Positions 23,505-32,724 of a stretch of DNA of 38,985 nucleotides are shown here, piece by piece. The notes under the pieces are model-generated. The model was given only the letters and a program-made list of their open reading frames with translations. It ran no database searches and was not told the origin of the DNA. This DNA is from Gammaproteobacteria bacterium (lineage in GTDB: Bacteria; Pseudomonadota; Gammaproteobacteria; Chromatiales; Chromatiaceae), in NCBI GenBank assembly GCA_024227135.1, contig JAAELC010000284.1, positions 1 to 38,985 on the forward strand. The letters run 5' to 3'. How positions within the stretch are numbered: position 1 is the stretch's first letter; each line of letters starts with the position of its first letter. The translations under genes and the position numbers were made by a program.

Positions 23505-24782
23505 ATGCCACGAAACCAGTTCTTTCTCCTGGGTACCCGCCGATTTCTGCCTCTATTCGTTACCCAGAGCTTTGGGGCATTCAACGACAATCTGTTTAAG
23601 AATGCGCTCGTGATTCTGATTACGTTTGAGTTGGCGGAACAGTCCGGCCTGGATGCCGGGGTGATGGTGACTGCAGCAGCAGGTATATTTATTCTGCCAT
23701 TTCTTCTGTTTTCCGCGACAGCCGGTCAGCTTGCCGACAAGTACGACAAAGCCGGGATGATTCGACGGGTGAAGCAGGTGGAAATACTGCTGATGTGTGG
23801 TGCTGCAGCGGGTTTTTACCTGCAGAGTATCCCTGTGCTGATGGGGGTGCTTTTCTTGATGGGTACCCAGTCAGCATTTTTCGGACCCCTGAAATACGGT
23901 ATTCTGCCGGATCATCTGCGGGAGCATGAGCTGATCAGCGGTAATGGTCTGATTCAGGCAGCGACTTTTCTCGCTATTCTTCTGGGAACTGTTGTCGGCG
24001 GTATTTTTATTCTTGCCTGGAAAGGTACCCTGGTTATTTCAGTACTTGTCATCGGGGTGGCCATCAGTGGCTGGTTTTTCAGCCGGTTTATTCCGAATAC
24101 GGCCCCGGCCGCCCCTCAGTTGAAGATCAATATTAACTTTTTGACTGAAACCTGGAAGATCATTCGTTATACGGCAGAACGGCCGTCTTTGTTTTATCCT
24201 GTTGTTGCCGTGTCCTGGTTCTGGTTGGTCGGGGCGACGTTTCTTGCGCAGGTACCGACCCTGGGAAAGGTGTCGCTCAACGGAGATGAGAGCCTCGTGA
24301 CTCTGCTGCTGTTGATCTTTTCCGTTGGTATCGGTATTGGATCACTGCTTTGCAACCGCTTGCTGAAAGGTCAAGTCCATGGTGCTTATGTTCCCTATGG
24401 TGCACTCGGATTGTCCCTGTTCGCAGTAGATCTGTACTTTGCTACCCGAGGTGGTTTGGTTCAACAGGAAACAGCACTGATGGGTGCGCTGCAGTTCATG
24501 GGGTCGTTGTCCAACTGGAGAATCCTGGTGGATTTTTTGTTGATTGCAGTTTTTGGGGGAATCTATGTGGTGCCTTTGAACACTATGATCCAGGCCCGCA
24601 GTGAACCTTCTCATCGCGCTCGTAATATCTCCGCCTTGAATATTCTCAATTCCTTGTTCATGGTGATATCGGCATTGGCCAGCGCGGTGTTGCTGGGCCT
24701 CGGGTTTACGGTTCCCCAGATTTTCCTCTATCTGGCGATCCTGAATCTGGGGGTGGTGTTTCTGACCATCCGGTTGAAGTAA
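23505..24782 (+). CDS. MFS transporter, LplT-like (lysophospholipid transporter type)
   Basis: Encodes 425 residues from ATG 23505, preceded by AGGA at 8 bases; an in-frame upstream ATG at 23469 overlaps the previous gene. About twelve membrane helices are visible. The N-terminal signature FGAFNDNLFKNAL and ADKYDKAGMIRRVKQVE, plus GPLKYGILPDHL, match the LplT subfamily of the major facilitator superfamily, which flips lysophospholipids across the inner membrane. The acyltransferase (Aas) domain usually fused or adjacent is missing; instead the gene follows the HIT-type protein, so the substrate may differ. Confidence 0.9.
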   Translation: MPRNQFFLLGTRRFLPLFVTQSFGAFNDNLFKNALVILITFELAEQSGLDAGVMVTAAAGIFILPFLLFSATAGQLADKYDKAGMIRRVKQVEILLMCGAAAGFYLQSIPVLMGVLFLMGTQSAFFGPLKYGILPDHLREHELISGNGLIQAATFLAILLGTVVGGIFILAWKGTLVISVLVIGVAISGWFFSRFIPNTAPAAPQLKININFLTETWKIIRYTAERPSLFYPVVAVSWFWLVGATFLAQVPTLGKVSLNGDESLVTLLLLIFSVGIGIGSLLCNRLLKGQVHGAYVPYGALGLSLFAVDLYFATRGGLVQQETALMGALQFMGSLSNWRILVDFLLIAVFGGIYVVPLNTMIQARSEPSHRARNISALNILNSLFMVISALASAVLLGLGFTVPQIFLYLAILNLGVVFLTIRLK

Positions 24783-25103
24783 CTCGGGATTTTACCCCGT
24801 TGATGTGTCAGCTCGGGCATTGCCTTCAATTGATCCCATCCCCGGTGTCGTCAGCGGCCCATCCATGTGCTGTTTCTCCCGCTTCCCCCGGAATGGAATG
24901 ACCAGTGGGTACCTCTTTTGGAGACCGGGGTGGCCCCAGGCTGCTATTGGGAATGGCCGCTCTCGCTACCGGTGCGGCCTGCTGGTGAGTTCACCCGGGA
25001 CGATGTTCTTGGGGTGGCCCCGTCACCGATGGCAAACTGCGCCAGGTGTGAAAGCTGACACAGTCCGCAGATGGCCATACATCATCCCCGGCACACTGAT
25101 GCA
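24783..25103. other. 321-base intergenic region, possible gene remnant
   Basis: A 63-residue open frame at 24867-25058 (beginning MLFLPLPPEWNDQWVPLLE) has a protein-like composition, but no good start site or family match. It may be a decayed fragment. No RNA gene or terminator is evident. Confidence 0.35.
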
Positions 25104-25580
25104 TCAGATGTGATAGCTGAATACACCCCGCTCGGCGGGAGCCATCAGTTCGTGGAAATGCTCACCGGAGACCTTGATGAGGTTTTGATGGTCACCGGCT
25201 TCGAAATAAATCCACTTCTCTCGGCCCAGCGAAGTGCTTGGATCCCAGATGGTCTTGATACCGTAAGCGTGTCCCAAAGGAGGGGCCGCGCCCAGTTCAC
25301 AATCCGAAAAACGACTGCCCAGTTCCTCTTCCGAGGCAAGTTCGACCTCTTGTCGCAGAAAAGTTTTCAGAGATTCCAGGTCGATGTGATAGTCGGACGG
25401 AACCACGACCAGCAGGTAGTCATCGCCCTTTTTTACCAATACGCCTTTTGCCAGCGCATCGCCGGAAACATGGGCCTGCTCGGCGGACTCCATGCTGGAG
25501 CCCGTGGGGGTATGAGGTTTCAGCGTAAACTTGACACCGCGCTCTACCAGATAGGTTTCCAGTATTTTTGAAATCGACAT
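25104..25580 (-). CDS. YbaK/ProX-type aminoacyl-tRNA deacylase
   Basis: Encodes a 158-residue single-domain protein of the YbaK/INS superfamily, which hydrolyses mischarged aminoacyl-tRNAs in trans. Typical elements are AKGVLVKKGDDYLLVVVPSD (conserved lysine near residue 45), ELGAAPPLGHAYGIKTIWD and the C-terminal LIKVSGEHFHELMAP. The GxxPP segment is the family active-site loop. The sub-specificity (Ala, Cys or other) is not clear. A strong GGAGGAT lies 6 bases before the ATG. The gene is alone on its strand. Confidence 0.9.
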   Translation of the reverse strand: MSISKILETYLVERGVKFTLKPHTPTGSSMESAEQAHVSGDALAKGVLVKKGDDYLLVVVPSDYHIDLESLKTFLRQEVELASEEELGSRFSDCELGAAPPLGHAYGIKTIWDPSTSLGREKWIYFEAGDHQNLIKVSGEHFHELMAPAERGVFSYHI

Positions 25581-25968
25581 GCTCTATCCTCCACGTGAAC
25601 GATCTGGTATGCGAATCTGTTGATTACCGGTCCGACAGCGGCAGTTTCCGATGCGGTATCGCTTCTTCCTCAAAATGGGGTTTGTGGAATCTGCTTTTCC
25701 GCGGTCGCTCTGCCAGGAATACTGCAAACTGTCGGATACACAATTATTACATTGAGAAGCACCAGAATGAACTGCCATTTTCAATCGTGCAAGGGATTGG
25801 AAACAAGAGGGTGTCAAGGGCGGGTTATCCGGAAGACTTCGAATCATCCATTCGTTGGTGCGTGAGACCGGGTTCAAGGTGCTCCTGGTAGCAGCAGCGT
25901 TGGCGATCACCCTGTTTGACGGCAGTTGGTACCCTGTCAGATTGCGCTTGGGGCTGGATGGCCGGGTG
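25581..25968. other. 388-base intergenic region, no gene seen
   Basis: Both strands carry only short or antisense frames. A TTTTCCGCGGTC near 25710 resembles a repeat family-1 tip, but the neighbouring bases do not match, so I do not call a copy. Confidence 0.35.
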
Positions 25969-26574
25969 TCACCAGATGAAGGCGTAATTCGCCTTGGGTT
26001 CCGGGGTATAGTGTCGCAGGGGCGCGGTTGGCTCAGCCCCAGGGAATTTGGGGTAGTTGCCAATCCACCTTTCAACCCGGTTCCCGGCGTCATCGGGTCT
26101 GAATTTGTATCCGGGGGCGGGCTTCCCTTGAGGATAGACAGACCAGTCGGGTGTGTTTCCGACGCCGTACGCGGAGAGACTATCCGGGGATGGGAACTCG
26201 GTCTGGTTTTGCCGGGTGGAGGGAAACCCGTAACGATTGGGTGAAGGGGGCTTTCTCCGTGCCAGCGCTTGTGTATCAAGGGGACGAAAATGGTAGCGGG
26301 GGGAACCAGGACTGATCCCACCATAAGCTGGGTGACCAGAAGGATACGGGCTTTCTCTGTGCTGGCGTGGGATGCCGTTTCTGAAGGGATCGGCGGATCT
26401 ATGAATACTCATTCCCTGGGGAGCGCTGGAAGCGGTTGGGACAGGGTGGCCGGTGTATCGATCCTTGATGGGGCGATCAGGTTTTGAGGTTGTCTGTGCA
26501 GCCTGTTCGTCCCCAAACCAGTAGTACAATCCGCCAGCAAAGATGAAAACTGCAATCAGCCAGAATTTTGCCAT
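25969..26574 (-). CDS. Proline-rich membrane-anchored protein of unknown function
   Basis: Encodes 201 residues from ATG 26574 (MAKFWLIAVFIFAGGLYYWF); a start seven codons earlier is possible. One N-terminal membrane helix is followed by a periplasmic or cytoplasmic low-complexity region rich in Pro, Arg, Ser and Tyr. The short motif YHFRPLD near the middle recurs as YKFRPDD close to the C-terminus, before RVERWIGNYPKFPG. I do not recognise the family. The conserved-looking C-terminal third suggests a real protein, and the antisense frames are its shadows. Confidence 0.65.
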   Translation of the reverse strand: MAKFWLIAVFIFAGGLYYWFGDEQAAQTTSKPDRPIKDRYTGHPVPTASSAPQGMSIHRSADPFRNGIPRQHRESPYPSGHPAYGGISPGSPRYHFRPLDTQALARRKPPSPNRYGFPSTRQNQTEFPSPDSLSAYGVGNTPDWSVYPQGKPAPGYKFRPDDAGNRVERWIGNYPKFPGAEPTAPLRHYTPEPKANYAFIW

Positions 26575-26737
26575 GATATCAGCACCGTTGGTCACGATGA
26601 CAGGACAGGTGTCCAGAGGTATGTGCTATAGCAGCCAGCCAGACAAACTGCACCATCATCCTGTTTACAGATATTACAAGCGATATGCTCACTATAGTTG
26701 ATTTATTAGAATATTAGAAGAGATTAAAAGTTGAATT

Positions 26738-26845
26738 GTAACTGCCCACCTCCCTGAGATTACCCCCCATGGGCGGTCTGTGCAGGAAGTGTCTTTGGCA
26801 TGGATGCCAAAGCCAAGCCTGCAGGGAGGGTTTTACGGCGTCTCG
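26738..26845. repeat. Interspersed repeat, family 2, left-half copy
   Basis: GTAACTGCCCACC, TTACCCCCCATGGGCGGTCT, the TTTGGCATGGATGCCAAA palindrome and CCTGCAGGGAGG match the left two thirds of the full copy at 7814. The right end is missing. An A/T-rich stretch (26690-26735) precedes it. The rest of 26575-26960 shows nothing else. Confidence 0.7.
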
Positions 26846-26960
26846 TGTAACAGATTGCACGTGCGGGGAGAGTAGTTACGTTGAAATAAAAACATTTGAA
26901 AACCACATTTCTCCATGGCGGTTCTCTGGCAGGCACAGGACGGAGATACACAGAGTCTCC

Positions 26961-27215
26961 TCAGCGTTCCCAGTGTCGATACAGCATGCTGTCGATGGCT
27001 TCCCGGTAAGGCGTGTAGAACGAGCGGACTCGCAGGGCCTTCTGTTCGCGGCTGAGTCCCTGGTTGCCTGGAACAGGCACATTGTCGCTGACTTCGGGTA
27101 TTGCTGAGGGATCTTCCAGACTACGGTTTAAATCCACCAGAAGGCGGGAATAGCCGGGATCCCCCTGGTGAAACAAGGGGGATCCAAAGGCATCAGGCAC
27201 GTCGGCGCAGGGCAA
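26961..27215 (-). CDS. Small hypothetical protein
   Basis: Encodes 84 residues from TTG 27215. It is hydrophilic, with a helical and charged second half (GLSREQKALRVRSFYTPYRE). AAGGG lies 12 bases upstream. It starts about 40 bases after the chemoreceptor gene on the same strand and could be cotranscribed with it. I do not recognise the family. The atypical start codon makes it moderately uncertain. Confidence 0.4.
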   Translation of the reverse strand: MPCADVPDAFGSPLFHQGDPGYSRLLVDLNRSLEDPSAIPEVSDNVPVPGNQGLSREQKALRVRSFYTPYREAIDSMLYRHWER

Positions 27216-27254
27216 TGATAAAGTTACCCTTTGACCAGGAATTCATGTGTGATT

Positions 27255-29222
27255 TCAATGGCGGGTACCGTTGCGCTTCGCGTCGATTTTTTGCTGGATG
27301 GCTTCCAGAAGGGAAATTATCTGTGCGGACAATGGTTCAATGTCGCTGAACGGAATTTCGGCTTCTTCACTTTTTCCCGATTCCTTAAGCTCAATGATCT
27401 GCTGGATGTGGTTGTGCATTTTCTCGTGAGGTGCTTCAAGTGCTTTCATTTCCGGCAGGTGGCCAAAATGCTTCAGCCCTTCGGTGTAGTACCATTTTCC
27501 CAGTATGCAATGATGATGGGAGGTGGCCTGTTCTTTGGTAAGACCGCCATTGCCGTCGAGATAGGTACGGAGCTTGCCGATCCAGGCCAGATGGGCACTT
27601 TTCGCCAGTTCCAGCTCCAGTCCGTCATCTTCGGTTTTGAAATGACTTGATTTCTCACCCAACGCCCCGACGCCACTGGCGATGCGTCCCGCCGCTTCCA
27701 GATTTTGCTCTGCCGACGAACGGGTCCTTTTTGCCAGTTCAGCAATTTCAACGATGCGTTTATTCATGTCTTCGGTTACCAGGCTCTGCTCTTCGGCGGC
27801 AGTGGCAATTTGTGTATTCATCTCGTTGATGGTTGATATGGACTCTGCGATGAGATTCAGGGAGGCATCCGCCTCCACAACCTGAGTGACTCCTTTTCCT
27901 GCCTGCTCCAGACTGACATCGATGGCGGTGACCGCTTCCTGTACTTTGGTTTGAAGCTGTTGGATCATGGTTTGGATTTCCTGGGTGGATTCCCGGGTGC
28001 GTGCCGCCAGAGCCCGTACTTCGTCGGCGACCACCGCAAATCCTCTACCCTGTTCGCCAGCTCGTGCGGCCTCGATGGCAGCGTTGAGAGCCAGTAGATT
28101 GGTCTGTTCTGCGATGCCGTTGATAACGTCAAGAACCTTGCCGATTTCCTGGCTTTCCGTGTCCAGGTGAGAAATCACACCGGAAACCACTTCCACCTGG
28201 CTGTTCAACTGTTCGATGGACTGGGAGGCATTGCCCATTACCTCCCGGCTGTTAACAGCCTCCAGATTGGCCTGAGAGGCGTGTTCTGCGGCATGGGTGA
28301 TATTCTGGGCCACTTCCTGGACCGTAGCCGACAATTCGTTCATTGCGGTGGAGACTTGCTCGATCTGCTGGTATTGGCTTAGCATCCCACTGGCATTGAT
28401 CTGGGAGGCAGAACTCAATCGCGAGCTTTCCGTACCCACCGACGCGGCACTTCGGACAACGGCTCCGACCATGTTGGAGAAGCTGTCGGTCATGGCGTTG
28501 TACGACTGGAAAGCCGAGGCCATTTCATCTTTACTCTCGCCAATGGGTAGTGACTGGGAGAAATCCCCCCTGGCTCCCCGCTCGAATGCGGCTTCCAACT
28601 GGATGATTGGCCCTACCAGACGGTTGCTTACGAACAGAAAAATCAAGAATGAAAAGAAGAGAATGAGCATTACCATGAAAACGGCATACCAGGCTTGGAC
28701 AATAACCGCCTCTTTCGAACGTGCCTCCATCAGCTGTACTGTCTGATTCATCTCTTTCAGCACCAGGTTTGAGGCTTCCAGAATACCAGGGAGTCGTCTG
28801 GTATCCCGATCCGAAAGATAGCTGGACAACTCCTGGTGGTGGTTCTGCCAGAGGACCTTGATTTTCTTCAGTCGTGTCTGAATGGTCTGGTCGGAACTCC
28901 TGTTGATACCTGCAGCGGGGTCGCCTTTCAGGAGTTTATTGTGGGAGTCGACGAACAGAGATGCAGTTTTCTCGATCATTGCCCGGTCGCCTACTCCCTG
29001 GGCCACCATGAGTGTCTCCTTGACAATACGCTGACTTAACATGCGCTGCTGTCCTGCCATGTTGATGGTCGCCGCGTCGCTCTGTACGCTCATATAGACG
29101 GACCCGCCTGCTGCCAGGCCGATAACCAGCAACAGAATATTCAGTATGAGTAACTGGGGTTTGATTCTAGTTACGCCGATCGAGCGGAAAGCGGTTTGAA
29201 TAATTTTGACGGGTAAATTCAT
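27255..29222 (-). CDS. Methyl-accepting chemotaxis protein with PilJ-type sensor and CZB domain
   Basis: Encodes 655 residues from ATG 29222 ([10 protein letters not shown]); a 26-residue longer frame reads into leader DNA. A membrane helix (about 23-44) is followed by a periplasmic PilJ-type four-helix sensor ([17 protein letters not shown]), a second helix (about 175-200), HAMP, and a cytoplasmic signalling hairpin with the tip [20 protein letters not shown]. The C-terminal CZB domain (about 545-620; [37 protein letters not shown]) binds zinc through His and Cys and senses zinc or hypochlorous acid. It controls flagella or twitching through CheA. No che genes are nearby. Confidence 0.95.
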   Translation of the reverse strand: MNLPVKIIQTAFRSIGVTRIKPQLLILNILLLVIGLAAGGSVYMSVQSDAATINMAGQQRMLSQRIVKETLMVAQGVGDRAMIEKTASLFVDSHNKLLKGDPAAGINRSSDQTIQTRLKKIKVLWQNHHQELSSYLSDRDTRRLPGILEASNLVLKEMNQTVQLMEARSKEAVIVQAWYAVFMVMLILFFSFLIFLFVSNRLVGPIIQLEAAFERGARGDFSQSLPIGESKDEMASAFQSYNAMTDSFSNMVGAVVRSAASVGTESSRLSSASQINASGMLSQYQQIEQVSTAMNELSATVQEVAQNITHAAEHASQANLEAVNSREVMGNASQSIEQLNSQVEVVSGVISHLDTESQEIGKVLDVINGIAEQTNLLALNAAIEAARAGEQGRGFAVVADEVRALAARTRESTQEIQTMIQQLQTKVQEAVTAIDVSLEQAGKGVTQVVEADASLNLIAESISTINEMNTQIATAAEEQSLVTEDMNKRIVEIAELAKRTRSSAEQNLEAAGRIASGVGALGEKSSHFKTEDDGLELELAKSAHLAWIGKLRTYLDGNGGLTKEQATSHHHCILGKWYYTEGLKHFGHLPEMKALEAPHEKMHNHIQQIIELKESGKSEEAEIPFSDIEPLSAQIISLLEAIQQKIDAKRNGTRH

Positions 29223-29496
29223 GGTTTGGAAGCCCTGCTCTGGTTTAAGACGGAAACAGCGGAGTGGAGCGCTAATGCCCTTTGCTGGGTATCGGCACAA
29301 AGTTGCTGTGGTTTAGCCTGAACAGTGGTACTGCCCGATGAACCGCAGTAGCCGGGAGGAGGCGCCCCTGTAGAAAAGCTGTAAGGGGGCATTTTTTCAG
29401 TTGTGATCAGTTGTTCGGGTGAGATCGGGCCAGCAGATTCCAGCAACCGGGATTCGATGGATCCGGCCAGGTTGACCGGAAGGGGGACTGTAGGAA
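29223..29496. other. Leader region of the chemoreceptor gene
   Basis: No separate gene is supported. A minus-strand frame across this region reads a low-complexity Ser/Pro/Gln sequence and begins inside a repeat, so I regard it as non-coding. Confidence 0.35.
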
Positions 29497-29595
29497 ACGG
29501 TTGCATAGCTTTTCTATGCAACCCTTTTCATAACGCTGAACCCGGGCCAAAAGACGAGCAAGACGGGATACTCTATTTTTTTTCCGCGGCCCTAA
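29497..29595. repeat. Long palindromic interspersed repeat, family 1, right-half copy D
   Basis: Starts with the perfect hairpin GGTTGCATAG-loop-CTATGCAACC (29499-29523) and ends TTTTCCGCGGCCCTAA. It matches the right half of copy C closely (AACGCTGAACCCGGGC, GACGAGCAAGAC). The left half is missing. An inverted family-2 fragment follows immediately. Confidence 0.75.
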
Positions 29596-29597
29596 AT

Positions 29598-29693
29598 GCC
29601 TCCCTGCAGACTTGGCTTTGGCATCCCTGCCAGAGACACTTCCTTCACAGACCATCCGCGGGGGGTAATGTCTGGGAATTGAGCAGTAACAAC
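29598..29693. repeat. Interspersed repeat, family 2, inverted partial copy
   Basis: On the minus strand it reads GTTACTGCTCAATTCCC, ACATTACCCCCCGCGGATGG, a GGCA...TGCC palindrome and CTGCAGGGAGGC, matching the left part of the 7814 copy and closest to the 26738 copy. It abuts family-1 copy D head to head, as copies A and A2 are also adjacent. Confidence 0.7.
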
Positions 29694-29722
29694 CTATACT
29701 AAGGTCATACTGTGGCTTGGGC

Positions 29723-30394
29723 CTACTTTTTCTTCTTTTTCTTGTCCTTGGATTTTCCTTTCTTGTCTTTCGACTTGCCTTTCTTGTCTTTCACCTTGGT
29801 TTTCTTGTTGTCGGGTCTGGTGGTGATTGGAACGGCCACGAAACGCTCCTCAGCCGTATCGAACATACCCTTGCGTATGTTGGCCCTGATTTCGTCGTCA
29901 TTAAGCTGGGACTGGGTCGTGCTGGGGCTGAGTACTTTCAAAACACGATTTACCGAGTCAGCCGTCCAAGGGGTTGTTCCATCCACCGTGGATATACCCC
30001 GTTTGTTGAGCTCGCTTGCCAGCTTCTTTGGTGTATAGGGCTCGCTGGTCAACTCCTCTATGGCGTCGCGGATGGATTCGAAATAGCTCCATTGGCGTAA
30101 AGGCGCATCCGCTCTGAGTGGTTCCTCCTGTCCAAGGGCGCCGGTACCGGCGCTGCTCTCGGGTTGCAACTCGGGGGTACCTTTGAGATTGGCCGAATTT
30201 ACGGTCTGCAGGTTCAGCTTCTTCAGAATTCGGCGAATGGAGTATTTGCTCCATGTTGCCCCTGTCAGAGATTCGACTCCCTGAGTGTTAAGCTTTTCCG
30301 CCATGGCCAGTTGGGTGAGACCTTTATCCTCCGCATCCCGGTAAGCGATGAGTTTCTGCAGGATCGGTCTTAAGTTTTCAAGTGTTTGGGTCAT
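29723..30394 (-). CDS. Double recombinase-type HTH protein with lysine-rich tail
   Basis: Encodes 223 residues. Two similar helical segments, MAEKLNTQGVESLTGATWSK (about 31-50, continuing YSIRRILKKL) and LASELNKRGISTVDGTTPWT (about 124-143, continuing ADSVNRVLKVL), each match the LNxxGixTxxGxxWxxxxVxxIL pattern of the DNA-binding Recombinase domain of large serine recombinases, but the catalytic resolvase domain is absent. The last about 28 residues are nearly all Lys with Asp, Ser and Gly, encoded by DNA with a near-repeat of about 21 bases. This suggests a non-specific DNA-binding, histone-H1-like tail. AGAGGAA before the ATG is strong. No integrase or phage genes adjoin it. Confidence 0.75.
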   Translation of the reverse strand: MTQTLENLRPILQKLIAYRDAEDKGLTQLAMAEKLNTQGVESLTGATWSKYSIRRILKKLNLQTVNSANLKGTPELQPESSAGTGALGQEEPLRADAPLRQWSYFESIRDAIEELTSEPYTPKKLASELNKRGISTVDGTTPWTADSVNRVLKVLSPSTTQSQLNDDEIRANIRKGMFDTAEERFVAVPITTRPDNKKTKVKDKKGKSKDKKGKSKDKKKKKK

Positions 30395-30895
30395 AGTTCC
30401 TCTTTTCGGCTGGATTTTTATAATGGGAATCTTGCGCTCCGCCGGTTTGATAGTCTCGGATTCAACAAAGGTTTTTGGTTCCTCACCAGGCGCGCCTCAG
30501 CCCCTAAGCTTGTCGCCCTGGCCCGGGGTGGGGAGCAATTCATGATTATTGAACCCCAGAACAGCAGGTTGACGGTGCACTGGTAGAGGATTCTACATGG
30601 AAAGGCGGTGTGGGCGTACCCTCAAGACGATTACCCATCATAAGGGCGCCCCTGTGGGGTGCCGGGGACAATGAACCCAACTCTCAAGGTTTCCCCCGTG
30701 TGGGTACCAACAACGACCTAATAGGGTTTCAAGGCAGCTTATGTTTGGGGAATGACTATTGATCAAGTATCGAACAATCATCATAACTGATTGTATTATT
30801 TAGTATATTACCTGTACTGATTGGGAAGCATTTGTACTGGCAGAAGGGGGGGGTATGATAGGCAACTTATTCCGCGCTTACCTGTCTGACGCCTT
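30395..30895. other. 501-base intergenic region
   Basis: It contains a GC hairpin (GGCGCCCC-TGT-GGGGTGCC, 30645-30663, no T-tract), an A/T-rich stretch around 30760-30830 suitable for a promoter, and a G8 run at 30846-30853, about 40 bases before the DUF3750 start. I see no convincing coding sequence. Confidence 0.4.
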
Positions 30896-31681
30896 ATGAA
30901 ACCAGTCAATTTCCTGATTTTGCCGCTTAAATGGCTAGGGCGCCTCTTGTTGCTGCTGTTGCTGTTACTAATCGGTCCCTTGGTTGTCCTCGGGTTTGGA
31001 GACCTGGATCTGGATACACACTGGAGTGATGCCAGCATGAGAAGCAGCCAGCAGGCGCCCAGACCCCGGGATCATAAAGGGGCTGTGGTGCAGGTCTATG
31101 GTGCCCGGGCCTATAACTGGCGGGGGGCGTTTGCAATCCACACCTGGATTTCAACCAAGCGGAAGGGGGCTGATCACTACAGTACGTATCAGGTGCTGGG
31201 CTGGAATCTCTACCGGGGGAACTCGGTGATCTCAGTGACGCACCGGGGGATTCCTGACTTTCTCTGGTACAACGCCAGGCCTGATCTGCTGGTGGATCAT
31301 CGTGGGGAGAACGCGGAGAGTATGATAGACGCTATCGAGATGGCAGTAGCCGATTATCCATACCCTTACCGATATCAGGTATGGCCGGGGCCCAACAGCA
31401 ACACCTTTACCGCTCATGTCGCACGCCGCGTACCCCAGCTGAACCTGGATTTGCCTCCCACAGCGATAGGCAAAGATTACTTGCCCGATGGGGCGTTTTT
31501 TGACAGTACCCCCAGCGGTACCGGCTGGCAGGTATCTCTCAGAGGCCTGCTCGGCATCAGCCTCGCCCCTGTAGAGGGGTTCGAGTTCAATCTTCTGGGG
31601 CTTGGATTCGGTATGGACTTCGATGATGTTGCGCTGCGATTGCCAGGGTTCGGCCGTGTGGCACTGATCTCAGGGCAGTGA
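30896..31681 (+). CDS. DUF3750 family protein
   Basis: Encodes 261 residues: a membrane helix with a pronounced Leu run at about 14-33, followed by an extracytoplasmic domain. VVQVYGARAYNWRGAFAIHT, YSTYQVLGWNLYRG and YQVWPGPNSNTFTAHVARRVPQLNLDLPP are hallmarks of DUF3750, a proteobacterial family of unknown function. The conserved His, Trp and Asn residues suggest an enzymatic pocket. A G8 run lies in its leader. It converges on a CHAD gene with a perfect hairpin between the two stops. Confidence 0.85.
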   Translation: MKPVNFLILPLKWLGRLLLLLLLLLIGPLVVLGFGDLDLDTHWSDASMRSSQQAPRPRDHKGAVVQVYGARAYNWRGAFAIHTWISTKRKGADHYSTYQVLGWNLYRGNSVISVTHRGIPDFLWYNARPDLLVDHRGENAESMIDAIEMAVADYPYPYRYQVWPGPNSNTFTAHVARRVPQLNLDLPPTAIGKDYLPDGAFFDSTPSGTGWQVSLRGLLGISLAPVEGFEFNLLGLGFGMDFDDVALRLPGFGRVALISGQ

Positions 31682-31689
31682 TGGTGGTA

Positions 31690-31709
31690 GTCCTCCCCGA
31701 GGGGAGGAC
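31690..31709. terminator. Perfect hairpin between convergent genes
   Basis: GTCCTCCCC-GA-GGGGAGGAC is a 20-base perfect palindrome (or an 8-base stem with a CGAG loop) located 9 bases after the DUF3750 stop and 13 bases from the stop of the opposing CHAD gene. No T-tract follows on either strand, so it may be a bidirectional RNA 3'-end stabiliser rather than a classical terminator. Confidence 0.55.
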
Positions 31710-31721
31710 CGTCCGCGTGTC

Positions 31722-32663
31722 TCACGCACTGCGAAGCGCGGATTTTTTCCACCAGGGATGACCGGTTTCGGTGAACTGGTCCCATTGCTGATCGAAACCA
31801 TTGAGCAGGTAATAGAACTGGCAGGTTCGCCATCCCACCAGGGCACCGGCATATTCCAGTAATTCATGCTCATTGGAATCCGCCAGCAGCACTTCCAGGA
31901 GATTGTGCATGATCGAAACATCATTCATCACGCCCAGGATATCCTGAATGCCCTTGAGATGTGCGATGAATTCGGACATCTCATTGAAAATGGGCTGGAA
32001 AAAATCAGCGGCATAACGCAGTTTCTTGCACTCGATACGTAATCGGTGCATCTGTTCCGGGGCGTGGCGGTCGATATTGCTGCCCCGGTTCAATACCACC
32101 CGTTCCTGTTTATCCAGTAGATCCCGGGCATACTGCACCAGGTTGGACTCCAGGTGCTTCCGGTGTTTGTCCTCCAGGTCGGCCTGTTCCCAGGCTCGGT
32201 TGCTGTACCAGGCAATGAAATCGGCCTTAAAGCGGGCATACCGATCGCTGTCCAGCATTTTGCATACCTGGTCGCGGTAGGCTTTCTCCCGGTGCTTCCG
32301 GGCCAGTAACATCAGCCGTTTCTGTCCTTTAAACGGGAGTTTTCCTTCAATAGCGCAGAGTCCTTCATCGATAAAAACATCGAGATCTCTAGCCAGCCCG
32401 AGTTGTCCTGAAACCCACTGCAACTCTTTTCTCAACGTCTTGGTTGCACTTTTCGGAATGGCTGTTCTGAACAGGGTGATGGCGGAGCGGATCCTTCGCA
32501 GCGAAACCCTGACCTGATGAACGCCCTCGATGTTCTCCCATGAGCGGGCTGTCTGTTCCCATTGCAACAGGTACTCCATGTTGTGTTGCAGGATCATGGC
32601 GTAGCCGGCACTGGTGGTCAGTTCGGGTGTCAAAGGGGCGGGAGTCTTTGATTTTGTAGGCAT
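31722..32663 (-). CDS. CHAD-domain protein
   Basis: Encodes 313 residues from ATG 32663 (MPTKSKTPAP), with GGA at a suitable distance; ATG 32675 lacks a ribosome site. The CHAD domain occupies about 25-300: GVHQVRVSLRRIRSAITLFR near residue 50 and MHRLRIECKKLRYAADFFQP near 220 carry the paired conserved His and basic residues that bind polyphosphate. CHAD proteins associate with polyphosphate granules; this one lacks the CYTH triphosphatase domain often fused to it. No ppk gene is nearby. Confidence 0.93.
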   Translation of the reverse strand: MPTKSKTPAPLTPELTTSAGYAMILQHNMEYLLQWEQTARSWENIEGVHQVRVSLRRIRSAITLFRTAIPKSATKTLRKELQWVSGQLGLARDLDVFIDEGLCAIEGKLPFKGQKRLMLLARKHREKAYRDQVCKMLDSDRYARFKADFIAWYSNRAWEQADLEDKHRKHLESNLVQYARDLLDKQERVVLNRGSNIDRHAPEQMHRLRIECKKLRYAADFFQPIFNEMSEFIAHLKGIQDILGVMNDVSIMHNLLEVLLADSNEHELLEYAGALVGWRTCQFYYLLNGFDQQWDQFTETGHPWWKKSALRSA

Positions 32664-32724
32664 AAGAGATTCCATTGTCTAAATCACTTTTTGGTTCCCG
32701 GTCTGCTTCAGCCGACCGGCAATC

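Noticed and set aside
25584-26324. Minus-strand proline-rich frame of 246 codons and the plus-strand frame 25855-26244
   Set aside because: Both overlap the real membrane-anchored gene at 25969-26574 in other frames; the real one has a membrane helix, a better start and conserved-looking C-terminus.
29219-29521. Minus-strand frame of 100 codons upstream of the chemoreceptor
   Set aside because: It starts within repeat DNA and overlaps the chemoreceptor start; the composition is low-complexity.
30645-30663. GC hairpin as a terminator of the lysine-tail gene
   Set aside because: It lies upstream of that gene's start, not after its stop, and no T-tract follows.
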